Shown here in pieces: positions 43,314 through 51,725 of a DNA stretch of 64,000 nt. The DNA is from Thermoplasmata archaeon (lineage in GTDB: Archaea > Thermoplasmatota > Thermoplasmata > Lutacidiplasmatales > UBA184). The stretch is from positions 129,350-193,349 of the forward strand of contig JAKIVX010000001.1 of the NCBI GenBank assembly GCA_022750335.1, read 5' to 3'. Positions within the stretch are counted from its first letter, which is position 1; every line of letters begins with the position of its first letter. A program made the position numbers and the translations under genes. The notes beneath the pieces are model-generated. The model made no database searches, was not told the DNA's origin, and was given only the letters and a program-made list of their open reading frames with translations.

Positions 43314-43320
43314 GTTATGG
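43314..43320 (+). promoter_or_regulatory. TATA-like box for the CoA-transferase gene
   Basis: GTTATGG is centred 26-27 nt before the GTG at 43343 and supports that leaderless start. Confidence 0.5.
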
Positions 43321-43342
43321 ATTCCGGACGCGGTGAACGGGG

Positions 43343-44659
43343 GTGCCCGGCCCCTCTCGTCCCGATCCCATCGTTCCCCCGTTCGGACCGCTGGCGGGCC
43401 TGCGGGTCCTCGACTCGGCCCGGTTCGTCGCGGGCCCCTGGGCCGCCACGTATCTCGGTGAGTTCGGAGCCAGGGTCGTCCACGTCGAGGGACCCCCGTT
43501 CCAGCCGCCGTACGCCGACGCGACCCGGAGCCTGCGCCCGTTGGTTTCGGGGAGCGATCCTGTGGACCAAGTCTCCGAGTCGTGGGTGCAGTACTCCCGC
43601 AACAAACTCTCGGTCGGGGTCGACTTTCGCTCGCCGCAGGGTCGGGAAGTCTTCCTGGACCTCGTCCGGGCTTCGGATATCTGGGTCGAGTCCTCCCGAC
43701 CCGGAACGTACGACCGGCTCGGTCTTTCGGACGCCGATATGTGGTTGGCGAATCCCCGGTTGACGATCGTTCATGTGTCCGGGGCCGGCCAGAACGGGGA
43801 GCCGGCCCGCGTGCGGGCTCCGTCCTACGACCTCACCGCGCAGGCGTACAGCGGCTTCCTCTCTCTGCAGGGTTCCCCCGAGCCGGAGCCGCCGATGCGG
43901 GCCGGTACGGCGTTGAACGACACGGTCACGGGCTTGGCCGCGGCGATGGGGGGACTCATGGGATATTTCAGCGCCCAACAGACCGGCCGCGGTCAGTCGG
44001 TCGACGTGGCCCAGTACGAGATCTTCTTCGTCCTCCTCGAGAACCTCGCGCTCGACTACTTCCTTCGCGGGGTGGTTCGTGGACGGCACGGCGTGGGCCA
44101 TCCCCGGCTGCACCCGTACGACGTCCAACGGGCCGCCGACGGTTGGGTCGTCGTCGCGGCCCCCACACCGGACTCTTGGGCGGGAGTGCGCGACCTGATC
44201 GGATTCACGGACGCGGCGTACGACGACCGCGACTACCGGCTGAGCCATCGGGAACCGGTCGATCGGGCGATCGCTGAGTTTTGTCGAACTCGGTCGCGCG
44301 AGGAGCTCGAACGACTCGGACGAGAACACGATATCGCGATCACCCGCGTCATGGACATCCAGGACATCGCGCACGATCCTCACTACGCGGCGCGCGGCAT
44401 GTTCCTCGAATGGGAGGACCCGGTGGCCGGACGCGTGAAGGGGGCCGGGGTCGCCCCCCGATTCTCCGCCACTCCCGGGGGCGTGTGGCGGGGAGCGCCC
44501 TGGCTCGGCCAGGACAACGAGCGAGTCCTCTCCGAGATCCTCCATTATTCTCCCGAACGGATCTCCGAGCTCGAACGGGCCGGGGTCATCGGAGCCCATC
44601 CCCCCAACGGTCCGCCGCGCCGGGAACCCGCCTTCTACCGCCGGGAGTTGGGGGAGTAG
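43343..44659 (+). CDS. CaiB/BaiF family (type III) CoA transferase
   Basis: The 438-residue protein moves CoA between carboxylic acids. LAGLRVLDSARFVAGPWAATYLGEFGARVVHVE is the N-terminal CaiB signature. YSRNKLSVGVDFRSPQGREVF and APSYDLTAQAYSGFLSLQG follow; the Asp of SYDLTAQA is the expected catalytic residue. GRGQSVDVAQYE and HGVGHPRLHPYDV also fit. The stop directly abuts the acyl-CoA dehydrogenase start, so the two probably act on the same acyl-CoA. The acid substrate is unknown. Confidence 0.92.
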   Translation: MPGPSRPDPIVPPFGPLAGLRVLDSARFVAGPWAATYLGEFGARVVHVEGPPFQPPYADATRSLRPLVSGSDPVDQVSESWVQYSRNKLSVGVDFRSPQGREVFLDLVRASDIWVESSRPGTYDRLGLSDADMWLANPRLTIVHVSGAGQNGEPARVRAPSYDLTAQAYSGFLSLQGSPEPEPPMRAGTALNDTVTGLAAAMGGLMGYFSAQQTGRGQSVDVAQYEIFFVLLENLALDYFLRGVVRGRHGVGHPRLHPYDVQRAADGWVVVAAPTPDSWAGVRDLIGFTDAAYDDRDYRLSHREPVDRAIAEFCRTRSREELERLGREHDIAITRVMDIQDIAHDPHYAARGMFLEWEDPVAGRVKGAGVAPRFSATPGGVWRGAPWLGQDNERVLSEILHYSPERISELERAGVIGAHPPNGPPRREPAFYRRELGE

Positions 44660-45811
44660 ATGTCCGAGCCCTACGAACTGCCGCCCGACCCCCTGGCCGG
44701 CGAGTTGGACGCCTTCATCGAATCGCATGAACTGAGCGCCCGCGGCCGACTGCTGGATCGGGAGCCGGCGTTTCCGCGGCGCGAATTCGAGTCGATGGGT
44801 GCGGCGGGCTGGCTGGGATTGACGACTCCCGTCTCGTTCGGGGGACGCGGACTCTCGATCGCGCGGGCCGGCGTGCTGTTGCACCGGCTCGCCTTCCGCT
44901 CGGGAACCACCTTCGCCAAACTCTCCCTCCAGCCGGAATTCGCCTCCGTCCTTCACGAGGTCGGCTCCGAGGCGCTCCTCGACACATGGTATCGTCCGCT
45001 CGTGGCCGGTCGCCGTCTCGTGGGCAATCAGATCACGGAGCCGGGAGCCGGCTCGGACGCCCAGGCCCTCCAACTCGCGGCCCGGCGCGACCCGACCGGT
45101 TACTCGCTGTCCGGCGAAAAGACCGAGGTCGCCTTCGCGACGGAGGCGGATGCGGCGCTCGTCTACGGGCGGGTCGAGGGAGGGGAGACGGACGGAGTGA
45201 CCGCCTTCCTGGTCCCCCAGGAGGGCTCCGGAATCCTGCGCCAGGTCGTGGGAACCGACCTCGGAGAACGGTGGCAACGTCGCGGGTCGGTGACCTACCG
45301 CCATGTTCATGTGCCACTGGAATCGCGACTGGGCGAGGAGGGCGAGGGTTTCTCCTACGTGCGCGCCGAGCTCACCCGGGAACGGGCCCTTCTGGCGGCC
45401 GTCTACCTCGGGGTCGCCCGCGCCTCGTGGGTGGACACGGTGAAGCATGTGGGCCGGCGGATGGCCTTCGGACGACCGCTCTCGGCCAACCAGGCCGTGG
45501 CCTTTCCGCTGGTGGACGACGAGGGGGACCTCGCCGCGGGTTGGTTGTACGTCCGTCAAGTTCTCGAGCGGCTCGACCGCGCGGAGGAGGTCGACGCCGA
45601 GGCCGCTCTCGCGAAATCGATCGCGACGCGGGTCTCTCTCCAGGCGCTCGATCACGCGATCCAGTTTCACGGGGGGCGGGGCTATTCGAATGAGCTGCCC
45701 TTCGAACAGCGATGGCGGGACGTCCGCAGTGGGTCGATCGCCCACGGGTCTTCCGAGATCATGCACCTGGTGGCGGCCCGCCGACTCTGGTCTCGGCGCC
45801 CGGCGTCCTAG
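44660..45811 (+). CDS. Acyl-CoA dehydrogenase family protein
   Basis: The 383-residue flavoprotein has the normal order: helical N-domain, NQITEPGAGSDAQALQ near 115 (FAD/substrate strand), SGEKTEVAFA, and C-domain with GRPLSANQAVAFPLVDDE and HGGRGYSNELPFEQRWRDVRSGSIAHGSSEIMHLVAARRL. In medium-chain enzymes the catalytic Glu lies in the IYEGT motif; here the equivalent reads IAHGS, so that base is absent. Another Glu may serve, as in isovaleryl-type enzymes, or the activity may differ. It is co-transcribed with the CoA transferase. Confidence 0.9.
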   Translation: MSEPYELPPDPLAGELDAFIESHELSARGRLLDREPAFPRREFESMGAAGWLGLTTPVSFGGRGLSIARAGVLLHRLAFRSGTTFAKLSLQPEFASVLHEVGSEALLDTWYRPLVAGRRLVGNQITEPGAGSDAQALQLAARRDPTGYSLSGEKTEVAFATEADAALVYGRVEGGETDGVTAFLVPQEGSGILRQVVGTDLGERWQRRGSVTYRHVHVPLESRLGEEGEGFSYVRAELTRERALLAAVYLGVARASWVDTVKHVGRRMAFGRPLSANQAVAFPLVDDEGDLAAGWLYVRQVLERLDRAEEVDAEAALAKSIATRVSLQALDHAIQFHGGRGYSNELPFEQRWRDVRSGSIAHGSSEIMHLVAARRLWSRRPAS

Positions 45812-45861
45812 GCACCGTTATTCCGCGAGCGAGCCTCGCCCCCGGGCCCCGGGAGATTGGA

Positions 45862-46476
45862 ATGGAGGACGGTCGGGAAGATGACGGGACGGCCGCGATC
45901 GTCGTCTCCCTCAACCGAGCCCTTCCCCGCGAGGTGGGGTGGCGGGGCCGAACGGTCCGAACGGGATTCTTCAAGGCCCCCCAGAAGGGGCCAGTCGTGG
46001 TCGGACTTGAGGGACTTGAAGGAGACGCATCGGCCGACACGCAGGCGCACGGCGGGCCGCGGCAAGCGGTGTACGCCTATCCCGCCGAGCACTATGCATT
46101 CTGGGCGGACCAGTTGCCCGATGCGAAGCTCCCCTGGGGCAGTTTCGGCGAGAACCTCACGCTCCGCGGTCTCACCGAGGGCCGAGTTTCCGAGGGGGAC
46201 TTCCTCGAGGGGAGCGAGGTCACACTCGAAGTGACCCATCCCCGCACGCCGTGCTACAAAATGAACCTCCGTTTCGAGAGGGAAGACATGGTCCGGCGAT
46301 TCGCGGCGGCCGGTCGTTCCGGTTACTACTTGGCCGTTCGGCAAGCCGGCCGCCTCCACGTCGGGGAACGCTTGATACACCGGCCGGTTCCGGGCCGAGG
46401 ACCTTCGGTGGCGGAGGTCTATCGGGCGCGCATGCACCTCCCCCCACGCCTCGAAGCCGAATTCGGGGACGAATAG
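45862..46476 (+). CDS. MOSC domain protein (YiiM-like)
   Basis: The ATG at 45862 is preceded by GGGAG with 6-7 bases spacing (204 aa). EGLEGDASADTQAHGGPRQAVYAYPAEHYAFWADQL and WGSFGENLTLRGLTE are typical MOSC blocks. The conserved Cys is in HPRTPCYKMNLRF. MOSC proteins handle sulfur or molybdenum cofactor; the YiiM branch lowers toxic N-hydroxylated compounds. The specific role here is unknown. Confidence 0.9.
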   Translation: MEDGREDDGTAAIVVSLNRALPREVGWRGRTVRTGFFKAPQKGPVVVGLEGLEGDASADTQAHGGPRQAVYAYPAEHYAFWADQLPDAKLPWGSFGENLTLRGLTEGRVSEGDFLEGSEVTLEVTHPRTPCYKMNLRFEREDMVRRFAAAGRSGYYLAVRQAGRLHVGERLIHRPVPGRGPSVAEVYRARMHLPPRLEAEFGDE

Positions 46477-46593
46477 GAAGAGAACTGCCGGTGCCGACTG
46501 GGGGCGGCCGGCCCGCTTAACTCGATGCCCTTCCCCTGGTCAGATCGCGCTGAATAGGGCCTCCGGGCCAGCGACCGACCGAGGGGGAAGGGG

Positions 46594-46598
46594 CTTAA
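46594..46598 (+). promoter_or_regulatory. TATA-like box for the OB-fold gene
   Basis: CTTAA is centred 27 nt before the ATG at 46623. Confidence 0.5.
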
Positions 46599-46622
46599 CC
46601 CCCGGTGGCTCGGGGAAATGCC

Positions 46623-46910
46623 ATGCCAGGCATTGCAACCCTCCGCGCGAACCAGAACGCCACGTTCCTAGCGACGATCACCGCCATCTCCGCTCCACGA
46701 GAGGTCACGACCTCGCGGGGAGCCTCTCAGGTCGCGGACGCGACGCTGCAGGACGAGACCGGCACGACCACCCTCACCCTATGGGGCGAAGACATCCAAC
46801 GCTATTCCGTGGGTCAGAAAGTTCAGATCACCGACGGATGGGTCAAGGACTTCCGTGGGAAGCTCCAGGTATCGATGGGCCGCTCGGGCAAGATCGCCGT
46901 CGTCCCGTAA
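46623..46910 (+). CDS. Small OB-fold single-stranded nucleic-acid-binding protein
   Basis: The ATG at 46623 is 27 nt from a TATA-like box, giving a leaderless 95-residue protein; the track start at 46605 is less likely. The chain is one OB fold: ATFLATITAISAPREVTTSRG, VADATLQDETGTTTLTLWGEDIQRYSVGQKVQITDGWVKDF, RGKLQVSMGRSGKI. The 'DETGTxxLTLWGE...VGQKVxIxxG' core is that of archaeal RPA/SSB proteins. It probably coats ssDNA. Confidence 0.88.
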   Translation: MPGIATLRANQNATFLATITAISAPREVTTSRGASQVADATLQDETGTTTLTLWGEDIQRYSVGQKVQITDGWVKDFRGKLQVSMGRSGKIAVVP

Positions 46911-46934
46911 CGGGGCTGTTTCCACACCTCGCCC

Positions 46935-47723
46935 TCACGGGTGGACGGCCGGCGGGGAGGCGCTCCCCGCGAGCACCCACCCCCGGATCCCGCTGAGCGC
47001 TACGAACCCTAGCCGCTCGAGGATCGGCCGGCTCGTCTCCCGAGCGTCGACGGTCAGATACCGGTAACCGTGTTCGAGGGCGAATTCCGCGCGCGCCCGG
47101 ACGAGAGAGCGGTACACTCCCTTGTGTCGCGCGTCCGGGACCGTACCTCCGCCCCAGAGGCTAGCGAAGGACCGACCCGGGGGGAGTTCGAGCCTCCCAG
47201 CGGCGACCGGCCGGCCACCGATATACGCTACGAACAGACGAGCCGTCGGGTCCGAGAGGCGGTCCCGGAACGTCAGCAGCGTCTCCGATCCGGACGGACC
47301 GAACGCGGCGGCGCTCACCGAGAGAGCGTCGGCGAACCGGATGGAATCATTCACCTCGCGTACGGTCACTGCTTCGGAGACCTCTCCCATTCCCCACGGC
47401 GTCCGGAGGTCGAGTACGACCAGCGTCTCGGGTTCGTCGGGGAGGAACCCTTCTCGCTCCAACAGCTCCGGAAGTTCGGGAGGTAGGTCGTGCGCGTAGA
47501 CCTTCCATTCGACAATCCGGCCGGTGCGGCGAGCTCGCTCGGCTTCGGCCTTCACGACAGCAGGGGCCATCCCCGACGGGAATTGCGCGTAAAGGATCGT
47601 ATCCTGGAGTCCTCGTTCTCGGACCAAGGATGGGGACCGGTCGAACTCCGCGCCCGAGGTTGGGGGAGGGTCAGCCCTCATTTCTCGGTCATACAGGGCC
47701 CTGAGCGCGGCTCGATCGATCAC
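46935..47723 (-). CDS. GNAT family N-acetyltransferase
   Basis: The GTG at 47723 is 28 nt after a TATA-like box (262 aa). The acetyl-CoA-binding core is in the C-terminal half: LFVAYIGGRPVAAGRL, LWGGGTVPDARHKGVYRSLVRARAEFALEHGYRYLTVDARETSRPILERLGFVAL. In the P-loop position ARHKGV replaces the usual Q/R-x-x-G-x-G/A. The N-terminal ~120 residues may form a second, degenerate GNAT lobe. The substrate is unknown. Confidence 0.87.
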   Translation of the reverse strand: MIDRAALRALYDREMRADPPPTSGAEFDRSPSLVRERGLQDTILYAQFPSGMAPAVVKAEAERARRTGRIVEWKVYAHDLPPELPELLEREGFLPDEPETLVVLDLRTPWGMGEVSEAVTVREVNDSIRFADALSVSAAAFGPSGSETLLTFRDRLSDPTARLFVAYIGGRPVAAGRLELPPGRSFASLWGGGTVPDARHKGVYRSLVRARAEFALEHGYRYLTVDARETSRPILERLGFVALSGIRGWVLAGSASPPAVHP

Positions 47724-47747
47724 GCGCCGGGGCGATCGCCCCTCAGG

Positions 47748-47754
47748 GATAAAC
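47748..47754 (-). promoter_or_regulatory. TATA-like box for the GNAT gene
   Basis: GTTTATC on the minus strand is centred 28 nt before the GTG at 47723. Confidence 0.5.
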
Positions 47755-47826
47755 TTCCTTCGCGCCTACGCGGCCCAATTCCTCGACCCGAGCCTCCCGG
47801 CACCGGGCGGCCCACAAGTCGAGAAT

Positions 47827-48300
47827 ATGGTCTATATAGTTCTTCGAAGGGCTTCTTACATCACGGAGCGCAGTCCCGGGATCCTGCAGCCGGCGCGGCG
47901 AAGTCAACGGGTCGCCGCAAGCGCACTCGCCTTCGCTGTTGCGGACCTCTTGGTCGGATTCACCGCGTTCTCCTCGATCACCCTCGCGGCCCTCTGGATG
48001 TTTGCGGTAGGTTGGATCCAACTGCATTCCGAGTTTCTCGCCCACGGGTCCAGTTTCGGCGCCGCGTGGCAACTCGGTCTCGCCTGGTTCGGCGCGCTCG
48101 CCGCGCTCCCCCTCATCGGCCTGACGCTCTACCTCGCCACCCGGGCGTTGAGTCTTCCTCGCCGGGTCTACTACATGGTTCGGGGGGGCCTTCGGCCAAC
48201 GGCCACACCGGACACTCCGAAGTCGCGACTCGGACGATCCGGGGTCCGAACGCCGGCATCGCCGAGCTATCTGGCCGGCTTTTGGACGGGCCCCCGCTAG
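47827..48300 (+). CDS. Small membrane protein of unknown function
   Basis: The 157-residue ORF has two or three membrane segments (ALAFAVADLLVGFTAFSSITLAALWMFAVGW; LGLAWFGALAALPLIGLTLYLA) and a basic cytosolic tail. GC-ending codons support a real gene. The start is uncertain: TCTATATAG within the first codons looks like a TATA box, but there is no start codon 27 nt after it in any useful frame, and the next in-frame candidate is a TTG inside the first helix. No family was recognised. Confidence 0.5.
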   Translation: MVYIVLRRASYITERSPGILQPARRSQRVAASALAFAVADLLVGFTAFSSITLAALWMFAVGWIQLHSEFLAHGSSFGAAWQLGLAWFGALAALPLIGLTLYLATRALSLPRRVYYMVRGGLRPTATPDTPKSRLGRSGVRTPASPSYLAGFWTGPR

Positions 48301-48357
48301 AGCGAGTCGAGTCGGACGCGCTCTGCGACTCGGGAACGGCCCGTCCGCCCGCCGGTT

Positions 48358-48918
48358 TCACCGTCCGAACAGATACCACGACCAGACGACGATCAAGACG
48401 GTCCCCCAGATGACGAGGAGGCTCATTGGCATGATCTCCATCATCCGGTTCGGGTCGATTCGGTCGAAGAATGAGATACGCCCACCCGCCTCGAACCGGG
48501 CGTTGTGCATATGATAGGGCGCATTCAGGTCGACCGAGATCGTCGCCTTCGACCGAAGCGAGATCTGCGTCGGCAGAGGATCGGGGATCGGCGGCGACGC
48601 GTCCTCGAGCCGAAGCGCCGCCTCCCGCCACATCGCTTGAGCGTCGTTCGTCCGATGGAGCAGTACCGTCCAGACGGTGCATACCAGAATTCCGAGGGAG
48701 GCGATGAGGGTGGCCGCGACCGTGAACAACAGGGGGATCACGAGGAGGTCCGCGATGAGGACGACCAGGCCCGTCAGGAGCACCGCACCGATCGTGGCAA
48801 AGTAGGCGGTCCGAATTCCCGAGAGCTGACCCTCCTCCGCGGCGAGGCGTTCATACTTGTCGTGGAGCCAGCGCCTCTCTTCGAGGGTCGGTCGTGCGGC
48901 CGGTGGGATTTCGGGCAC
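48358..48918 (-). CDS. Membrane protein with three predicted helices
   Basis: The 186-residue protein begins with a soluble amphipathic segment (TLEERRWLHDKYERLAAEEGQLSGIRTAY), then two close helices (FATIGAVLLTGLVVLIADLLVIPLLFTVAATLIASLGILVCTVWTVLL). A cytosolic region and a C-terminal helix (PMSLLVIWGTVLIVVWSWYLFG) follow. A CTATAG box 27-28 nt before the GTG start supports leaderless expression. The plan resembles SLATT-like effectors, but this is not secure. Confidence 0.65.
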   Translation of the reverse strand: MPEIPPAARPTLEERRWLHDKYERLAAEEGQLSGIRTAYFATIGAVLLTGLVVLIADLLVIPLLFTVAATLIASLGILVCTVWTVLLHRTNDAQAMWREAALRLEDASPPIPDPLPTQISLRSKATISVDLNAPYHMHNARFEAGGRISFFDRIDPNRMMEIMPMSLLVIWGTVLIVVWSWYLFGR

Positions 48919-48943
48919 AGCTCGAGCGAGCGTCCGAGGAGTC

Positions 48944-48949
48944 CTATAG
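48944..48949 (-). promoter_or_regulatory. TATA-like box for the 48.9-kb membrane protein
   Basis: CTATAG on the minus strand is centred 28 nt before the GTG at 48918. Confidence 0.45.
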
Positions 48950-49007
48950 CCCTTTGGTCGGCCCCGGGGCAGGCGGGATCATTCCTTCTCGGAGCTACCG
49001 GGGCACG

Positions 49008-49532
49008 CTACTCGACGGGGGGTTCCGGGTGCAGGCGCAGCCCGAGCAGGACCTCGCCGGAGACGACCATCATGCGGCTCCGGAGGCCCCAGGCACCCAA
49101 GCCTCCCTCGCGCCACCCCTGTTCCTTCGGTTCGGTGAGCCGGAACCCGCGCTCGGTGAACAACCGGAGGGACGCCGTATTGTCCTCTTCAGCCGCCGCA
49201 AAGACCACGCGGGCCCCATGCTGACCGAATAGTTCCAGTGCATCGTCGAGCAGTCGACGTGCGACGCCCCGACGCCGATGGGCGAGGCGAACGGCGATAT
49301 AGTAGACGTAGCCGACGGGTGGCTCCAGGAATTCGAGCATCGAGACCCCAGCCAGTTCCTCGCCCGACCACGCCCCGCGGACCCGAGAAATGGAACGCAA
49401 GGTTCGCTTCGCGTGCCAGCGATAGATTCCGGTGAACGAGTCAATGAGAACCGGGACCGCCAACTCCCGCTCCGCCTGGGTCAGATCGCGAATTTCTGAA
49501 CCGCTGGCTCCCGCCATGGGAGGTTCCATCAT
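49008..49532 (-). CDS. GNAT family N-acetyltransferase
   Basis: The 174-residue protein has the core YVYYIAVRLAHRRRGVARRLLDDALELFGQHGARVVFAAAEEDNTASLRLFTERGFRL, with R-R-R-G-V-A as the acetyl-CoA pyrophosphate loop. The true start could be the ATG at 49532 or the sixth codon (49517). It follows the HxlR gene by 15 bases on the same strand and is probably co-transcribed with it. The substrate is unknown. Confidence 0.87.
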   Translation of the reverse strand: MMEPPMAGASGSEIRDLTQAERELAVPVLIDSFTGIYRWHAKRTLRSISRVRGAWSGEELAGVSMLEFLEPPVGYVYYIAVRLAHRRRGVARRLLDDALELFGQHGARVVFAAAEEDNTASLRLFTERGFRLTEPKEQGWREGGLGAWGLRSRMMVVSGEVLLGLRLHPEPPVE

Positions 49533-49547
49533 CCCGGAACGTTTGGT

Positions 49548-49979
49548 CTAGTCGGTCGCCCTGGTCGTCCGGGAGGGGTGCCGGCCGATGACCGAAAGGA
49601 TGGGGGTCGCGTGCATCGTGTTCTCGGTGGCCCATTCCCGCAGCAAGCCGAACAGCGTGCTCAACTCGACCAGCTTGGCCGTGGGCTGGTATTCCACGCG
49701 GGGGGGTATCTCCCGGAACGCGTGACGAGTGACGAACCCTCCTTCCACGAGGGTCCGAAGTCGCAGGCTCAATGTCTTCGGAGACATCTGGAGTCGAACT
49801 TGAAGCTCCGTGAACCGAAGCGAGTCCGAGTCGGACTCATTCAGGGCGGAGAGGATCCGGAGCATGTGGGGCTGGCCCAGCAGGGCGAACAGCTCCGACA
49901 CGTCACACCCGCCGGAGGGCCTCGCCCCCGTACGCCGTTGCGGCCCCGTCGGGGCGGTGGCGCTTGACCGAACCGTCAT
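49548..49979 (-). CDS. HxlR-type winged-helix transcriptional regulator
   Basis: The 143-residue protein starts with a basic Ser/Thr/Pro-rich stretch of ~24 residues, then the HxlR domain: CDVSELFALLGQPHMLRILSALNE, LRFTELQVRLQMSPKTLSLRLRTLVEGGFVTRHAFREIPPRVEYQPT and a C-terminal dimerisation helix. The leading Cys is typical of the family and may sense redox or electrophiles. It is divergent from a nitroreductase, a common HxlR target. Confidence 0.88.
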   Translation of the reverse strand: MTVRSSATAPTGPQRRTGARPSGGCDVSELFALLGQPHMLRILSALNESDSDSLRFTELQVRLQMSPKTLSLRLRTLVEGGFVTRHAFREIPPRVEYQPTAKLVELSTLFGLLREWATENTMHATPILSVIGRHPSRTTRATD

Positions 49980-50004
49980 TGTACCTTATCCTACATTTTC
50001 GAAA

Positions 50005-50010
50005 GTTAAA
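50005..50010 (-). promoter_or_regulatory. TATA-like box for the HxlR gene
   Basis: TTTAAC on the minus strand is centred 28 nt before the ATG at 49979. Confidence 0.5.
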
Positions 50011-50068
50011 TGCATTCCTCCAAGCAGGGCGCATCCTTGCCAGGCAGTGAGGTAATCCGTGAGCGGAA

Positions 50069-50080
50069 GGCCCATGGGCC
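50069..50080. promoter_or_regulatory. Palindrome GGCCCATGGGCC, candidate operator between HxlR and nitroreductase
   Basis: A perfect 12-base inverted repeat lies in the divergent promoter region, about 25 bases upstream of the nitroreductase TATA box. Its position suits a regulator site, but a GC-rich 12-mer palindrome can occur by chance. Confidence 0.35.
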
Positions 50081-50105
50081 GTGCTAATGCTTCAACTGAT
50101 GAAGG

Positions 50106-50112
50106 TTAAATA
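50106..50112 (+). promoter_or_regulatory. TATA-like box for the nitroreductase gene
   Basis: TTAAATA is centred 26 nt before the ATG at 50135. A similar GTTAAAT element faces the other way 100 bases upstream. Confidence 0.6.
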
Positions 50113-50134
50113 CTTTCTTTTCGATACTAATGGC

Positions 50135-50800
50135 ATGTCCGATATCCAGAGCCTCGAGGGGACAGCCCGGCCGTTCGAACCGACGCCCGCCGCCCGTTCC
50201 TGGGCGAGCACGATGCGCCCGGTCGAAGCGGAGGTATATCCCCTCTTCGTTGAACGCTGGTCCCCCCGGGCCTTCGATTCAGAGCCCGTCGCCCCTGAGA
50301 CGCTCCGCACCCTCTTCGAGGCCGCGCGGTGGGCTCCTTCCTCCGCCAATGAGCAACCGTGGCTTTTCGTCTATGCGGACACCCCGGAAAGTCGGGCTCA
50401 GATCCTGCCGGCCATCCTTCCGATGAACCGAACTTGGGCCGAGCGGGCGCCCGTGCTGGTCTTCTTGTTTGCGCGGAAGAAATTCGCCCAGCCCGGCCCC
50501 TTCCAGGGCCACCCCAACCCGACCGCCCTCTTCGACGCCGGAGCCGCCTGGATGTCCCTGGCGGCCCAGGCCCACCTCGTCGGGCTCTCGACCCATGCGA
50601 TGGGGGGGATCGACCGGAACGAAGCCTTCCGGCTGCTCGGGGTGTCGCCCGAAGACTACGACGCGTTGATCGCGATCGCGATCGGTCACCGGGCGGCCCC
50701 GTCGACCCTGCCCGAGCCGTTGGCCTCCCGCGAGGTCCCCAGTGCGCGTCGACCGCTGGCGGAGATCGTCGTCCGAGGCCCGATCGGTCCTCGAAAGTAG
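50135..50800 (+). CDS. Nitroreductase family FMN oxidoreductase
   Basis: The track starts at 50081, but the TATA-like box lies inside that extension and the ATG at 50135 is 26-27 nt from it, so a leaderless 221-residue protein is preferred. FVERWSPRAFDSEPVAPETLRTLFEAARWAPSSANEQPW binds FMN. AILPMNRTWAERAPVLVFLFA, LFDAGAAWMSLAAQAHLVGLSTHAMGGID and AIAIGHRAAPSTLPEPL complete the fold. It reduces nitro or quinone compounds with NAD(P)H; the natural substrate is unknown. Confidence 0.92.
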   Translation: MSDIQSLEGTARPFEPTPAARSWASTMRPVEAEVYPLFVERWSPRAFDSEPVAPETLRTLFEAARWAPSSANEQPWLFVYADTPESRAQILPAILPMNRTWAERAPVLVFLFARKKFAQPGPFQGHPNPTALFDAGAAWMSLAAQAHLVGLSTHAMGGIDRNEAFRLLGVSPEDYDALIAIAIGHRAAPSTLPEPLASREVPSARRPLAEIVVRGPIGPRK

Positions 50801-50808
50801 ACACACCC

Positions 50809-51609
50809 ATGCCGCTTGTCGAGGCGCTCTACGTTCCCAACGCGCCGAACCTCATCGCGCCCGAGGTGTTCGGCGGAGTCGGAGCCGACACGGTCCGTGA
50901 GCTGCGCGGTCTCGACCTCGGGCGGCAGGTGCAGCCCGACGTGGTCGTGGTCGTGAGTCCTCACTGGGTTTCGGAGAAGCGGTTCCTGGTCCAACAATCG
51001 GAACGTATTCCCCAGGTGTTCGACTTTTCCGGGTTTCCCCCGGAGCTCGGGGAGGTGATGTACTCTCCACCGGGCGATCCCGCCCTCGCGGCCCGGCTCG
51101 TGGCTCGAGGTGTCGAACGCGGAATCCCCGTGACCGGTACGACCCAATGGGGGCTGGACCACGGGGCGTGGGCGCCGCTCATGCATCTCCTTCCGGACGC
51201 TCGAATACCGGTCGTTCCACTCTCGATAAAGCACGGTTCCCCCAGCGAGCACCTGGCGTGGGGGAAGGCGATCGGAAGCGTGCTCGCCGAATCGGACCAG
51301 CGTGTGGCCCTCCTCGCCACGGGTTCGATCACGCATTCCTTCGCCCGAATGCGAACGGCTCCAACGGCAACCTGGCCCGAGGGGGAACGGGTGGAGAAGG
51401 AGATCCTCGACCTCATCATGCAACGACGTTACGAGGAGGTGGCGAAGTTCGACCCCCGAAAATGGTCCCTGATCGAACCGGAAGGCGATCTCGGACCGTT
51501 CTTCGTCCTGGCCGGGGCGATCGGAAAATCGTTCCAGCCCCGCCTCGTTTCCACTCACCAGATGTGGGGGGCGTTCAGCCTCACGATTCTCGAGTTCACT
51601 CCCGGTTGA
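50809..51609 (+). CDS. LigB/DODA-type extradiol ring-cleavage dioxygenase-like protein
   Basis: The ATG at 50809 follows the nitroreductase stop by 8 bases (266 aa). VVVVVSPHWVSEKRFLV, IPQVFDFSGFPPELGEVMYSPPGDPALAARLV and WGLDHGAWAPLMHLLPDARIPVVPLSI match class III DODA/YgiD-like dioxygenases. The His residues of SPHW and LDHGAW are expected iron ligands. TGSITHSFARM lies near the C-terminus. Co-transcription with a nitroreductase under an HxlR gene suggests aromatic or quinone detoxification. Confidence 0.88.
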   Translation: MPLVEALYVPNAPNLIAPEVFGGVGADTVRELRGLDLGRQVQPDVVVVVSPHWVSEKRFLVQQSERIPQVFDFSGFPPELGEVMYSPPGDPALAARLVARGVERGIPVTGTTQWGLDHGAWAPLMHLLPDARIPVVPLSIKHGSPSEHLAWGKAIGSVLAESDQRVALLATGSITHSFARMRTAPTATWPEGERVEKEILDLIMQRRYEEVAKFDPRKWSLIEPEGDLGPFFVLAGAIGKSFQPRLVSTHQMWGAFSLTILEFTPG

Positions 51610-51725
51610 GGACGATCGAGGGACCCGCCCCCCGCACCGAACTGGTTCGCGCCCGATCCGCGGGACACAGTCTCCGGGTCCGTGGGCCGAAAGCCTCATC
51701 GCCTTCGACCGAAACTGCCGATGGG

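Noticed and set aside
47827-47862. TATA box TCTATATAG as the promoter of the 157-residue membrane protein
   Set aside because: It lies inside the ORF and no ATG, GTG or TTG occurs about 27 nt after it, so the gene's real start remains open.
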